Below, in pieces: positions 31,663 through 44,832 of a DNA stretch of 64,000 bases. The stretch covers positions 7,842,339 through 7,906,338 of the forward strand of contig NC_087379.1 in NCBI RefSeq assembly GCF_963675165.1, written 5' to 3'. The notes beneath the pieces are model-generated. The model was given only the letters and a program-made list of their open reading frames with translations. It had not been told where the DNA came from and did no database searches. The position numbers and the translations under genes were made by a program. This DNA comes from Halichondria panicea (lineage: Eukaryota; Porifera; Demospongiae; Suberitida; Halichondriidae). Numbering within the stretch: position 1 is the stretch's first letter; each line of letters starts with the position of its first letter.

Positions 31663-32352
31663 TTACTCAGTCTTGCTTTGTGGGGGTTCAGATTTCTGTT
31701 GGGCCCAGGAAAGAAGTGTTGAACTATCAGCGTTACTCAGGCTCCAGATACTTTGGTTCTCAAAGAGGTCATAAGTGGTGGTTGAGAGTGTGGTGTCCTC
31801 GGAGGGTGAGGTTGGGTCGGTGGTGCCACTGCTGAGAGGTAGGGGGCTCATATCAGAGGTGATGTCATTACTGTAGAATGGAGCAGTGTTTGTTGACCAC
31901 ATGTTGGGGCTGTCCCAGTTAGGACTGGTGCTCTGCAGAGGAGAGAGAGAGAGAGAGAGAGAGATCATGATCAGAATAGTATCAGAAAAATCCACTCCCA
32001 CCACCCACGACCACACACACACACACACACACACAACGCCCACACCACACACACAGACCACCCACGCCCCCCCCCCCCACACACACACACACACACACAC
32101 CACACACCACACAATACCTTCTTCATCCACCGCCCACACCACACACACAATACCTTCCTCATCCACCGCCCATGGGGGGAGGTCCAGCACCACCACCACC
32201 ACCCTTACCAACAAAACAGTATAAGAGACACTATAAACGCACACTCCAGATCGCCTATAGTCTGTGCTGCGTGATGGTCCAGTAGCACTAGCTCCAGGGC
32301 TTATTAGAGTCTTGAAGCTGTGAGAGCAGGGAGGGTTGAAACACACTGGCAT
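31663..32352 (-). CDS. Gene X1: small Ser/Thr-rich protein, partly degraded
   Basis: Unrecognised. The last exon (about 31932 to 31663) follows a CTCTGCAG acceptor and encodes a Ser/Thr/Pro/Asp-rich tail (STSPNWDSPNMWS near its start, LLSWAQQKSE near its end). A first exon starting at 32352 (MPVCFNPPCSHSFKTLI) probably ends at a GTGTGC donor near 32247. The intron is full of CA and CCTTCCTCATCCACCGCC minisatellite units. A stretch of about 80 bp resembling a middle exon in copy 2 is missing here. Exon joining is unresolved and some of the apparent ORF is intron read-through. Confidence 0.35.
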   Translation of the reverse strand: MPVCFNPPCSHSFKTLISPGASATGPSRSTDYRRSGVCVYSVSYTVLLVRVVVVVLDLPPWAVDEEGIVCVVWAVDEEGIVWCVVCVCVCVWGGGAWVVCVCGVGVVCVCVCVWSWVVGVDFSDTILIMISLSLSLSPLQSTSPNWDSPNMWSTNTAPFYSNDITSDMSPLPLSSGTTDPTSPSEDTTLSTTTYDLFENQSIWSLSNADSSTLLSWAQQKSEPPQSKTE

Positions 32353-32625
32353 GATCAGGGTGTGTGTAACTTACAACAAGACAAAGAAGTTAATGACAGC
32401 CCAGCAAGTCAACGATACCGTCCACACTCTACTCAGCCATGACCTGTTCTCAAGACTTTACCTGCACACAGTAGAGTATGGAGTGTGTGTCAGCTAATAT
32501 CACACTCACACTTACCTCCTGATAAATACACCATAGCTTCCTTGAATCTTGTTGTATGGAACTACTTGCACCACTTGTCTACACGTACACGTACTCGAAC
32601 TCAGCTCCTACATTGTATTTGTGTG

Positions 32626-32665
32626 GAGACCACGCCCATTCTACTGTAGTGGGTGGCGTGGTCTC
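32626..32665. promoter_or_regulatory. Inverted GGGCGTGGTCTC motif between X1 and gene C
   Basis: GAGACCACGCCCA and TGGGTGGCGTGGTCTC face each other around a short spacer in the head-to-head interval of X1 and gene C. The core resembles a CACCC/KLF-type site. Gene D has the same pair near 57281-57330 with a longer spacer. Confidence 0.4.
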
Positions 32666-32713
32666 GATCTCTTGAGGGCAAAAAAAGGGGAGTATCTGCT
32701 ATCTGATCAAATA

Positions 32714-35700
32714 ATGGCTGACATACTCAGGGCTGCCAGGGCTGGTGACTTGAGTGCTTTGCGAGATGCCATCAAGAGGGGGGCTGATGTCAACAGTGTG
32801 GAGGTAAGCTGGTTTGTGGGTATGTAGAGCTGAAGCTGTGAAAGTATATTTTTGCTGTTGTACTATAAATTTAATACCTACCCAATCAAACTCAACCAAT
32901 GATGTAATGCATAATGCATACTTAAATAAATGTACGGCATTTACATTGAACTTCCTGGTCTTGGCCGCTCGACTGTACCTTAGTACAGCGCCAACTCAGC
33001 TACGACTCAGACTGAACGCAATTAATAATTTTTATGGCTTATTAAAAGGCATACCAAGGCAAGTCACCTTTACTTGGCCTATACCATTGTTATGTGCATG
33101 CTTTTGATCAGCACTCCTGACTATCGGGAAGTAGCTTCCTACAGAGATGAAAAATCACACAGTAGATCCACCTGCGAGCTAGCTTGCTGAAAGGTTAGAG
33201 TTAGTGTTATATGTACTTTCGTGCGTGCACTGGTGGATAACGTCAGATACAACCACTCTATTAAATAATTCCAATCCCCTCTATGACACCGATGTGTTGT
33301 CAAAAGTTACTGCATGCTCTCACTCTTGTAGGGTGGGTGGACTCCACTCATGAGGGCAGCCTATGGAGGGCATACTGACTGTGCTAGAGAGCTGCTCTCC
33401 TCAGGAGCCGTGGTGAACCTGGCTAACAAGGTGAGTATCTGATTGTGTTTATAGGCAACATTATTAGGAATTATAATTATACGTGGACATTGAATTAAAC
33501 TCACCTCTATGCTGAATAACTGTTGACAAGAATTCCATCAAATTGAATTGGGTGGGACTATTATTTTGGTTTGTGTGTGGATTTTAATCTGCCGTCGCTC
33601 AACTACGAGCTAGCTTGCTGAAAGATTAGAGTTAGTGTTATGTACTTCAGTGCGTGGGTGGATGATGTCAGATGCAACCACTCTATTATAGTAAATAATG
33701 CCAATCCTCTTTATTTACTTTATTTGTAATTACAGCACCAACTCTGACTGAATTCCATTATTTAAGTCCTCCAACGGTTGCTGTAATTAAAAGACGTAAT
33801 TATTCGTGATGTCAGGCTCAAGGCAGTCGGCTTTTCTTTTATTATGCACATGCATTTGATTTGTAGAGCTGCTGTAAAATACAGAGACGAAAAATCAAAC
33901 CGTACAGTTGGTCCACTGCATACTGAAAGATTGCACTCAACACTAGAATAGCTGTGCGCTTAAGCGCCACCATAATATTTTTGAGGTTATAAAAGTTGAT
34001 TTAGGCGCTGTAAACTACGCTCACTGCACACTCAGTTTGGGGCAAATGGTAAATTCCAAAAATAAGTGTAACTATGATCTATCACACAGATGTGTTGTCA
34101 AAAGTTATTATTATGCTCTCACTCTTGTAGGATGGGCAGACTCCACTCTATTGGGCAGCCTATAATGGTCACACAGACTGTGTTAGACAGCTGCTCTCCT
34201 CAGGAGCAGTGGTGGACCTGGCTAACAAGGTGAGTATCTGATACTAAACTGATGGTCTATAGGAGTTATAATTATACATGGACATTGCCTTAAAATCACC
34301 TCTATGCTGAATAATTGTTGACAAGCATTCCATGGAATTGATTGGGTTGACTATTATTTTGGTTTGTGTGGATTTTAATCTACCGTCAGCCTCAACTACG
34401 AGCTAACTTGCTGAAAGGTTAGAGTTAGTGTTATGTACTTTTGTGTGTGTGGATGGATGACGTCAGATGCAACCACTCTATTATAGTAAATATTGCCAAT
34501 CCTTACTTTATTTGTAATTACAGCACCAACTCTGACTGAATTCCATTATTTAAGTCCTCCAACGGTTGCTGTAATTAAAAGACGTAATTATTTGTGATGT
34601 CAGGCTCAAGGCAGTCGGCTTTTCTTTTATTATGCACATGCATTTGATTTGTAGAGCTGCTGTAAAATACAGAGACGAAAAATCAAACCGTACAGTTGGT
34701 CCACTGCATACTGAAAGATTGCACTCAACACTAGAATAGCTGTGCGCTTAAGCGCCACCATAATATTTTTGGGGTTATAAAAGTTGATTTAGGCGCTGTA
34801 AACTACACTCACTGCACACTCAGTTTGGGGCAAATGGTAAATTCCAAAAATAAGTGTAACTATGATCTATCACACAGATGTGTTGTCAAAAGTTATTATT
34901 ATGCTCTCACTCTTGTAGGATGGGGAGACTCCACTCATCATGGCAGCCAGTAGAGGTCACACAGACTGTGTTAGACAGCTGCTCTCCTCAGGAGCAGTGG
35001 TGGACCTGGCTAACAAGGTGAGTATCTGATACTAAACTGATGGTCTATAGGAGTTATAATTATACATGGACATTGCCTTAAAATCACCTCTATGCTGAAT
35101 AATTGTTGACAAGCATTCCATGGAATTGATTGGGTTGACTATTATTTTGGTTTGTGTGGATTTTAATCTACCGTCACTCAACTACGAGCTAACTTGCTGA
35201 AAGGTTAGAGTTAGTGTTATGTACTTTTGTGTGTGTGGATGGATGACGTCAGATGCAACCACTCTATTATAGTAAATATTGCCAATCCTTACTTTATTTG
35301 TAATTACAGCACCAACTCTGACTGAATTCCATTATTTAAGTCCTTCAACGGTTGCTGTAATTAAAAGACGTAATTATTTGTGATGTCAGGCTCAAGGCAG
35401 TCGGCTTTTCTTTTATTATGCACATGCATTTGATTTGTAGAGCTGCTGTAAAATACAGAGACGAAAAATCAAACCGTACAGTTGGTCCACTGCATACTGA
35501 AAGATTGCACTCAACACTAGAATAGCTGTGCGCTTAAGCGCCACCATAATATTTTTGAGGTTATAAAAGTTGATTTAGGCGCTGTAAACTACGCTCACTG
35601 CACACTCAGTTTGGGGCAAATGGTAAATTCCAAAAATAAGTGTAACTATGATCTATCACACAGATGTGTTGTCAAAAGTTATTATTATGCTCTCACTCTT

Positions 35701-38700
35701 GTAGAATGGGTGGACTCCACTCATGGTGGCAGCCTTGGGAGGTCACACAGACAGTGTTAGAGAGCTGCTCTCCTCAGGAGCAGTGGTGGACCTGGCTGAC
35801 GAGGTGAGTATCTGATACTAAACTGATGGTCTATAGGAGTTATAATTATACATGGACGTTGCCTTAAAATCACCTCTATGCTGAATAATTGTTGACAAGC
35901 ATTCCATGGAATTGATTGGGTTGACTATTATTTTGGTTTGTGTGGATTTTAATCTACCGTCACTCAACTACGAGCTAACTTGCTGAAAGGTTAGAGTTAG
36001 TGTTATGTACTTTTGTGTGTGTGGATGGATGACGTCAGATGCAACCACTCTATTATAGTAAATATTGCCAATCCTTACTTTATTTGTAATTACAGCACCA
36101 ACTCTGACTGAATTCCATTATTTAAGTCCTCCAACGGTTGCTGTAATTAAAAGACGTAATTATTTGTGATGTCAGGCTCAAGGCAGTCGGCTTTTCTTTT
36201 ATTATGCACATGCATTTGATTTGTAGAGCTGATGTAAAATACAGAGACGAAAAATCAAACCGTACAGTTGGTCCACTGCATACTGAAAGATTGCACTCAA
36301 CACTAGAATAGCTGTGCGCTTATGCGCCACCATAATATTTTTGGGGTTATAAAAGTTGATTTGGGCGCTGTAAACTACGCTCACTGCACACTCAGTTTGG
36401 GGCAAATGGTAAATTCCAAAAATAAGTGTAACTATGATCTATCACACAGATGTGTTGTCAAAAGTTATTATTATGCTCTCACTCTTGTAGGATGGGGAGA
36501 CTCCACTCATCATGGTAGCCAGTAGAGGTCACACAGACAGTGTTAGAGAGCTGCTCTCCTCAGGAGCAGTGGTGGACCTGGCTGACGAGGTGAGTATCTG
36601 ATACTAAACTGATGGTCTATAGGAGTTATAATTATACATGGACGTTGCCTTAAAATCACCTCTATGCTGAATAATTGTTGACAAGCATTCCATGGAATTG
36701 ATTGGGTTGACTATTATTTTGGTTTGTGTGGATTTTAATCTACCGTCACTCAACTACGAGCTAACTTGCTGAAAGGTTAGAGTTAGTGTTATGTACTTTT
36801 GTGTGTGTGGATGGATGACGTCAGATGCAACCACTCTATTATAGTAAATATTGCCAATCCTTACTTTATTTGTAATTACAGCACCAACTCTGACTGAATT
36901 CCATTATTTAAGTCCTCCAACGGTTGCTGTAATTAAAAGACGTAATTATTTGTGATGTCAGGCTCAAGGCAGTCGGCTTTTCTTTTATTATGCACATGCA
37001 TTTGATTTGTAGAGCTGATGTAAAATACAGAGACGAAAAATCAAACCGTACAGTTGGTCCACTGCATACTGAAAGATTGCACTCAACACTAGAATAGCTG
37101 TGCGCTTATGCGCCACCATAATATTTTTGGGGTTATAAAAGTTGATTTGGGCGCTGTAAACTACGCTCACTGCACACTCAGTTTGGGGCAAATGGTAAAT
37201 TCCAAAAATAAGTGTAACTATGATCTATCACACAGATGTGTTGTCAGAAGTTATTATTATGCTCTCACTCTCGTAGGATGGGCGTACTCCACTCATAGAG
37301 GCAGCCAAGTATGGTCACACTTACTGTATTAGGGAGCTGCTCTCCTCAGGAGCCGTGGTGGACCTGGCTAACAAGGTGAGTATCTGATTGTGTTTATAGG
37401 CAGCATGTTTGTGACCATTAATTTTCATCATTTGGCAAATGAAATATTTGCGCATGAACTTACAATTATGCACATTGCCAGTATTTTAATTGTTACGTTT
37501 TGCTTATAATTTTACGCTTATCTTGCTTATTTGTGTCTAAGTTGACGAACTGGGCTGCATACGTTTTCGTGGATATGTTGTACACAAATGAATAATTATG
37601 ATACGTACGTAGCACTTAAAAGGTTGTACAGTTTAATAACATAGCTGGATAGTTGCATTTTTGCTCTTTGCCAATCCCTTTCCTTTACTTTATTTATGGT
37701 CTATCGCACAGATGTGTTCTCAAAAGTTACTGTATGCGCGCTCTCACTCTTGTAGGGTGTCTGATTTGCTAAATTTTCTGTGACCTACATACATATATAT
37801 ACATGCAGTTGTAGGTGTACTGTACATCATTGTTAAGTACATGTACTGACAATCACATGCATGACTGTACATTTCCTTAGTGCTTTAAACTGATGTCCCA
37901 GTCATTTGTACCTTAACAGATATCCCCAACCTCTTAATATGCAATTACCGTTGCCAGTATTGCTCTGTCAGCAAATTACATGTAATACGCATTAGACCAC
38001 TTTACCTCTTACAATGTACGTCTCATCCCTTCATATGATCATCATCACAGCGTGGACAGACTGCTCTGATGGTGGCCAAGGAATCATTTCACTCTAACCC
38101 TTCAGTAATAAAGCTGCTGGAGGAAGCTATTGAATCACATGTGAGTCCATACCTCAATAATGCACACACTGATCATGGGTGTTTTAGTTTACATAATTAT
38201 GTACATGTTCATCAATGAAATAATGGCATCGTTTTCTTTTCGTTTACTTTGCCGATTTTTGATTATTTTCACTGATGAGCTCGTACTTTTCTTTGATACA
38301 GTAATACTGTCAGTGATGTAATTTAGTGGTCTTAACTGTATTACAGTTCCAATATTACACACACCCAAACAACATGAATACCATTACATGTTCCTCCTCC
38401 CCCCCACACACACACACACACACACAGTCACGTCCGCAGTCTGTTCCAGTCCTCCCCAGGAACTGGACTGTTGTCACTGACACAGAAACGTGAGTGGCTA
38501 TTGCACAGTTGAGTCACTAGCTTTATGAATGTGAGTCAAAATAGGAAGAAGCCAGTCTACCAGAACAAGGCAGCAGGGGAAACCGTCTCAACACCACCTG
38601 GATGTAAGTGTGTGCTTGTGCTGTATCCAGCACATGATTCTGTGTGTTTACCTCCTGTGTAGATCCCCTGCACCAAACCTCCGCACACCCTGATGTCACT

Positions 38701-41156
38701 TTTTACGACAAGCCTCAAGAGAAGGAGTTCACCTCCAGTGGTGGTTATGCTGACTTTGATAATGGAGTTCACGTGACTGTTCCAGCTAATGCTGTCCCAG
38801 CAGGGACCTCTGTGGGCATTAAAGTCCAACCCAGCCTTGCCTCCAAAGAGGTATTTGTGATGCCTGAGGGCATTCAGTCTGCCAGTCCGTCCTACTTGAT
38901 CTCTGGTGAAGGTCTAAGCGGAGAGGTGACCCTGGGCATGGAGCATCATGTACGAGTGTCCACCCAACAAGAAGCTGATGACCTCCTCTTTCTCCAAGCT
39001 GACTCGTCTCCCAAGAGATCTGGTTCTCATAGTGTCTATAAGTTCAAGGAAGTGCCAGAGGGAAGGTCGAAGGCAGAGTTCACTCCTGGAGGGAACACTG
39101 GGAGACTGACGCTGGGCACACGACTGAAGAACTTCTTTAAAATTGGTCAGAGAAGAAAAAAAGGTGAATATTTGGAAGTGTGAATGACTTCTATTTCAAC
39201 AACAACATGTACAGGCAAGACTGGCAATGACCTCTACACTGTCAGAGTCTACCGGTCTCCTCCACACACAACTGGGGACAGGCTAGCCATCATTGTAGCC
39301 AGTCTCTCTGGGAGCTTCTACGCTAAGGTATGGACTATATAGATTGTACATCATAGATCTAGTGTGTGTATTATCTTCTCATGGCTGTAATGGTATTCTA
39401 GTTGATGGATGAAGAGGTCATCCCACGAGACTATCCCAATGTGTCGAGAGAAGCGGCTGACAGGACAATTCAAGGATCACTGACGTTTGTCGATATGTGT
39501 GCCACTCTCAACATTCCCCCAGTGCAGGGATGGTCTGTGGAACCAGACAAAGAATTGGTAAAATGTGAAGTCGGACACACTCTTAAAATCACATTATCTT
39601 CATTTATCAGATCTCACGTAGTGAAGTGGATCAGCCTTTGATGGAGAAGTTCAGACCTGAGGATCTCCACGACTACCCTCCCAGGATAATCTGCAGGCTC
39701 TTCCCTGAGCAGAATGCTCCCAAGAGAACCACCTGTACCATCTCCTTGTCAGGACTACTGCCACAGGTCAAAGTTCACCTATCATTGGAAATACCCACCC
39801 CCAAAGTTGCTGTGGATACTACTAAACTACAGGTATTCACGTTTGTACAGTGTAGCCTCTTGAAATGGTGTAGTAGGTACCTTTGGACTAAATTTACCCA
39901 CTTGATAGCTCTTTGTTAATTCAACTTGCACATGTATAAGTTAATTAATACACACACAGTTTTTGTTTACAATGTACATTGTAGTTAAGTCTCATTCCCA
40001 TTTGTTTAGGAGGCCACTGATGAGTTGAAAAGGTCTGCCCTGGCAGTGAGTGACATACAACTTGGCTCTACTGTGAAGAGTATAGTGTCTCTGATGGAGA
40101 GAATGACTGCTGCTCTGAGGTACCACTCAATTGTCTAGTGGAAGTCTGATTATCACTTTTTTCTTCTAAAGGTCATCTTCTCTGAGTGAGCTGACAGCCC
40201 ACACTGACTCCATACGGACAGAGATAGCGTCTGTCCTTGTAGTGACTAGGAGGGTTGTCGAGGAGTGCACAGTACAGAGCATCAGTAAGAACATGGGAGC
40301 CAGTCTCTCTAAGATAGAGACTTTATCTCACCAGCTTTGTCATGTGGCCAAGGTCAAACTCAGATACTGTCTAGGTGAGAACGTGTGTTTATGATATCAA
40401 GTGTTAGCTCTCATTCTCGTAGGTACAGACCAGTCAGAGGAGACAGCTGCTCTTGTTGACCTGGTGGAGAATGGAGCTAATCTGTTGAGAGCTGTGGACT
40501 GTCTACTCAGGGACATCCACACACTCAGTGGAGTCAGTGGTGAGTGTACATTGTCAGCTGTGTATTAAGTATTAAAGGTACCTACCTATTATGTGCATAT
40601 GTTCATTTGTTCAATACCACATTCCCTATTGTTGTGTGCACTGGAAGCCGTGTACTGAGTCTGTTAGTCTGTTAGTCTCATTTCTTGTACATTGTGTAAT
40701 TGTACGTGTGCCATAATCTTTCCACTTCCTCCTATTGTGTACTACCAGCCATATACAGTGTATTGTACATGTACTGAGTCTATTTGTTCACATTACATGT
40801 ACTTAGGTCTCCAGTGTGTGGGCGTATCGTGCTGTAACCATTTCCTCTCACCTGCAGGTAACGCTGGCTACAGTGTGCTGGTGAGCTGCGGTACGAAGAT
40901 AGTCCAGTCACTCTCTGAGGACCCGAAGGCCTTGGCCCTCCACCTCCTGTCAGCTGGGCTCATCACTTTATCTACTCTTGAGAAAACCAACGAGTATGTG
41001 AATGAGACCAAGAGAGAGAAGGCCACCAGACTGTACACTGCCCTGCTGGGTGTGGTCAAACACCACCCCCACAAGTACCACGAGTTTGTCTCCACTCTCA
41101 GACTCAACCCACTACACACTGACTTGGTCACACTATTAGATAGCAAGTACACGTAG
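32714..41156 (+). CDS. Gene C: ankyrin-ZU5-helical-CARD protein (hybrid of D-like 5' and B-like 3')
   Basis: Predicted death-fold adaptor with six full 33-residue ankyrin exons. Exons: 32714-32803 (MADILRAARAGDLSALRDAI), 33332-33430, 34131-34229, 34919-35017, 35705-35803, 36491-36589, 37277-37375, 38051-38140, 38428-38489, 38545-38603, 38663-39163 (ZU5-like), 39215-39327, 39402-39557, 39611-39832, 40010-40119, 40172-40374, 40423-40539, 40858-41156 (CARD-like). All phases agree. Intron 1 and the upstream region match gene D. From about 37.4 kb onward the gene matches gene B exon by exon. It has no death-domain exon and lacks the MITE found in gene B. Ankyrin repeats keep GHTDxVxxLLSSGAVVDLA; the ZU5-like region has YADFDNGVHVTVPANAVPAG. 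Confidence 0.86.
33332..37375 (+). repeat. Ankyrin exon+intron array, 786-bp unit
   Basis: Ankyrin exons start at 33332, 34131, 34919, 35705, 36491 and 37277, so the last four steps are 788, 786, 786 and 786 bp. Introns are near-identical along their length, each with the TGACGTCA site, a TAATTACAGCA/TGCTGTAATTA hairpin and the ATCTATCACACAGATGTG block. Exons differ mainly in the first helix. Confidence 0.93.
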
Positions 41157-41807
41157 TTTGTCCACACGTATATATACGCATAATTATTTTTTGTGTACAT
41201 TCTTTTTGTTTATCCTTGATTTAATTTTGTCTGAGTCTTGAATTTTTATACTGAATTACATTCTTAACACAAAATTATAAACTCTGATTGCATGCATGGA
41301 TGCCTAAAATTGTAGCCTCGATTCCATGCAGGCGTTATCAAAAAAGTCCTGGGATCTAATGCTTTACATGACAGTCACTGCATTAATTGTTTTACAGTAT
41401 TTAATATCACTTGGGATACGCGAAGCGTTGAAAACATTTCGTAGATCATGATCAGTCCATTTCAGTTGTAGCTCTTTCATAGCTCTATTGATGCATTTTA
41501 TGAATATATCTACCAATAATTATCACCTGCAGCTTAATTGTACATTGTACATGCACAGCTCAGAATAATGATGTAATCCACAGCCTGAGCCACCTCCTAG
41601 CGTTTATACAAAGCAATTGATTTCACCCCCTAGCTAGCGTTTATAACACAAAGAAACAGTAATTGAAATAAGATACAGCACGAAGTATCTTAATTAATTG
41701 ACACGACACACACATATACATGACAGATAGAATGAATTTATAATAGTCTGGTAGTAGCAGTAACTATTTAGTTTGTTCAGTAGGTTGTGAGGTGTAGCCA
41801 TTAGATA
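41157..41807. other. Convergent 3' spacer, copy 2
   Basis: Counterpart of 17361-17985, with small indels. No gene seen. Confidence 0.5.
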
Positions 41808-44800
41808 TCAGAAGAAGGAGAATGATGACTCACCACTGGCTGTCTCATCTCCCCCGAATAGGAAACAGAAATCTGTGTCTGCGTGTGTGTGAGGAGGTAG
41901 ATGGAGTCATCGAAAACAGGCTTTAATTTATAATTTTTATAGCCCAAACTTTTTGAAAACAGAAGATTTGGGCCCGAAAGTAATCACTGACCTAAGCACA
42001 TCATATTGTAGCACTATACCAACAGCTACTAAATGCATATTTTAGATTTGAAATTGAACGTTCCCAACACAAGTTATGGGCTAGCATGACAAAGAGCAAC
42101 ACAAATTGCTACTACTATACACAGCACACACCGTAAAAAGTGCATTTCTATTATACAGCATACTAAAAGTAGCCCCATGCATGCAAATAAGTTTACCTGT
42201 GGCTCCAGTGGTTGTCTTGCTGACGTCAGGTGCCTCATCTTGTGAGAACAAGTTGAATCCTCCTCCATCATCATGAGCAGACTCTGAGCCTAACCCAGCA
42301 AACATGTCCCCAGTAGCACTCGTATCTATACAATGAGTGCATGGTCAATAAAGACATGGATAGTGAAGTACCTGGCTGATTCCCTAGTCCGGATAGAGAG
42401 CCTTCCATTCCATAAAACAATCCATTGTCATCTTCTCCAGTAAACTGCAAAAGCGTGTGTGGGTGAATGAGTGGGCGTGCACGAAGACTATACTGTATAG
42501 CGTGTAATTTTCGTGGGGCAAAATATTCGTGGTTTTCGTGGTTGGAGGTCTGACCACGAATATTTTACCCACAAATGAAGCGACCTTGCCTACCTTTACC
42601 TGCAGTGCAAGCAGCAACCACAAAAATATTACCCACGAAATTTCTCAATATTGCTGAACCACGAATATTTTGTCCCCCGAAAATTACCCGCTATACGGTA
42701 CATTACTGCAATAAAAATTATTGTATAATTATAATTATGTAACAACATCGAGAGAGTGAGGAAGAAAAGGGGCCTGAGGCAGTGGGGGGGGATAATGGGG
42801 AAAACGAGAGAGTGGGGGACAAAATTATACAGGGAAAAAAAAGGACAAAACACAAATGAAATGCACGCGATGCACGAGCACCATGCTGACATACCTCAAG
42901 TTGTTGCTGGTCATTCACAGAGCTCTCCTGATAGTGTCCAGTCTGCCCAAAGTCACCAGCATAGTCTGTGCACTCCTGACCACTGTCACTGGTGAACAGA
43001 GTAGCAAATGATGTACTCTCCTGAGAAGTACTGCTTAACTCAAAACCACCCGACTCCTGCTGCAATGTTTGATTATCCATTTCAGCCACAGAATCTTGAA
43101 TTTCAATGCCTACGTTATTTGTTGCTTTTGATAGAGATGATGGTTGCATGGGAGCTTGGTTATGCCCAGCTTGTGGTACAGTGGTAGTTGGTGTTTGCAC
43201 TGCTGACAAGGACTGGCTTGTCGCTAAGGTTGATACAGTAGGCCTAATATTCGGTGTACTAAGAGTCACTTGAGGTGTTGACCTGGCAGTGGGTGGAGTG
43301 AACGATAGCAACCTTGGCCTCTGTTGTACTGGCGTGTGCAATAGAGGTATGCACGGTCTAGGAGGTGTGCTAATGGCCAGGGTGGGGATCTGGAAGTTTG
43401 AGCGAGGTCGATTAGTAGGTACTTTGAACACAGGTGATTGAAATGCTCCGGGGGATTGTGATATGGAGGCCCTGATAGCGGGTACACGTGAGGGCATGGT
43501 TAGTTTAGGGATCTCAAGTTGGTAGCGTGCTCGTGATGGAGTGCTTTGTTTCGGTGGTACTGTCAATGGTAGGATTGTTGGTGGGAGTATTCCAGGAGTA
43601 CGTGGGCGTTGGGGTGTGTGGGTTGATTGAGTAACGATAGTTACAAATGTAGATTCCTCAGTGTCCATACGATTATCCTGTACGTAAATAATAATCATAG
43701 CAAAAGATAAATTATTACCTGAACTACTTTATTCTGACTGTCTCGTTTCTCTTTTTCTTGTTGTTTTTTCATCTCTTCAGCTTTGATCTTCTCACGTAGG
43801 ACCTCAATATCTTTCTCTAGTAGAGTAGCTTGCTGAGGGTTGCCTGTCGTCATTTCCTGCCTCACTTTAGTTGTCTCCACATGAAGCTCAGCCCTGTCAA
43901 AGATAGTAATACAATAATGTCCATAGCAAAGACAACCTACATTTTGAGAACAAATGCGACCAGGGAAATTCTCTCTCCTATGGAAACAAGATACAGTAAT
44001 ATCAATAAATAGTACATAATTATACAATGCATGCATATATAAGTACCTTTTTGCTTTAGAGCAAAGATGGCTTTTTTTGTTTGGTTGATGTTCGTTTCCA
44101 GAGTTGAATCTACAGAGAGGCAAGTGATAAGTAGCAATAAACGGATTGTCAATACTCTCACTCTCTTGGCGAAAATTGTTCAGCTGTGTCTCAGTTGCCT
44201 GCATGCCCTGAGCTTTCTCTGTGCTGTTGTACTGAACTCTGTATCTCTCCCAGACACTCTCATACTTGGACAAGGATTCATTTTGCTCCCATCTGAAAAA
44301 CGCAGTCTCATAATCATAATTAATTAATGCAACTTGTGTGTACTTCTCTGACTCCACTTCTTTCTGTGTTGTGAGTAGTTTCCCCTTCAGTGCATCCTCA
44401 TGATCAGCAAGGACAATAGCAGTGCGTTTCAAACTTTGGTGGATTAATTTTAATGTTGATACAGCAATGGAAGTCACTACCTTTCACAGTTGTCTCTGTT
44501 GATGAGGAATTGCTTGTGGAGTTGTTTTGCATGCTCGTCCAAATCACTGATTGTTTTCTGAAACTGGAGTATCTGCTTCTGCTTTTCTTTGAGTTGAAAC
44601 TGGCAGGCTAAATAAAACTCAAAATAATTATTTTATACGACAATTTACAATCAGTTTACATTGTGCTCTTTCTTGCTCGGCTTTGATAGCCTTCAATTGA
44701 TGGTCGTTCTCGAATTCTGCAAAACAAAGGAACGATTAATTTTAACACAATGAGCATAATGCATATAACAGAACCTGTATTCTTCAGTATTTGGTCGAAG

Positions 44801-44832
44801 CCAGAGCCAGCTTCCTGTGCAGAGGTAGCCAT
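41808..44832 (-). CDS. SIX6OS1: SIX6OS1-like synaptonemal complex protein, copy 2
   Basis: Same exon order as copy 1, from ATG at 44832-44830 to TGA at 41810-41808. The coiled-coil, KW motif, Pro/Ser/Thr-rich exon and FSFF end are all preserved, with a few substitutions (for example SSTSQES for SNISQES). One intron has gained a 208-bp MITE. No frameshift was seen, so both copies could be active. The role is the same as for copy 1: central element of the synaptonemal complex, by family resemblance. Confidence 0.63.
42491..42698. mobile_element. MITE present only in SIX6OS1-like copy 2
   Basis: Ends read CTGTATAGCGTGTAATTTTC and, inverted at the right, CCGTATAGCGGGTAATTTTC. The interior has internal TTCGTGG/CCACGAA inverted arms. 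Copy 1 has the empty site (GGCTACATTACTGC near 18648), placing the insertion at TA after the 24-kb duplication. Confidence 0.85.

Noticed and set aside
36202-36405. Minus-strand 67-codon frame repeated at 36988-37191
   Set aside because: It is part of the repeated ankyrin intron and is broken in other units, so it is unlikely to be a gene.
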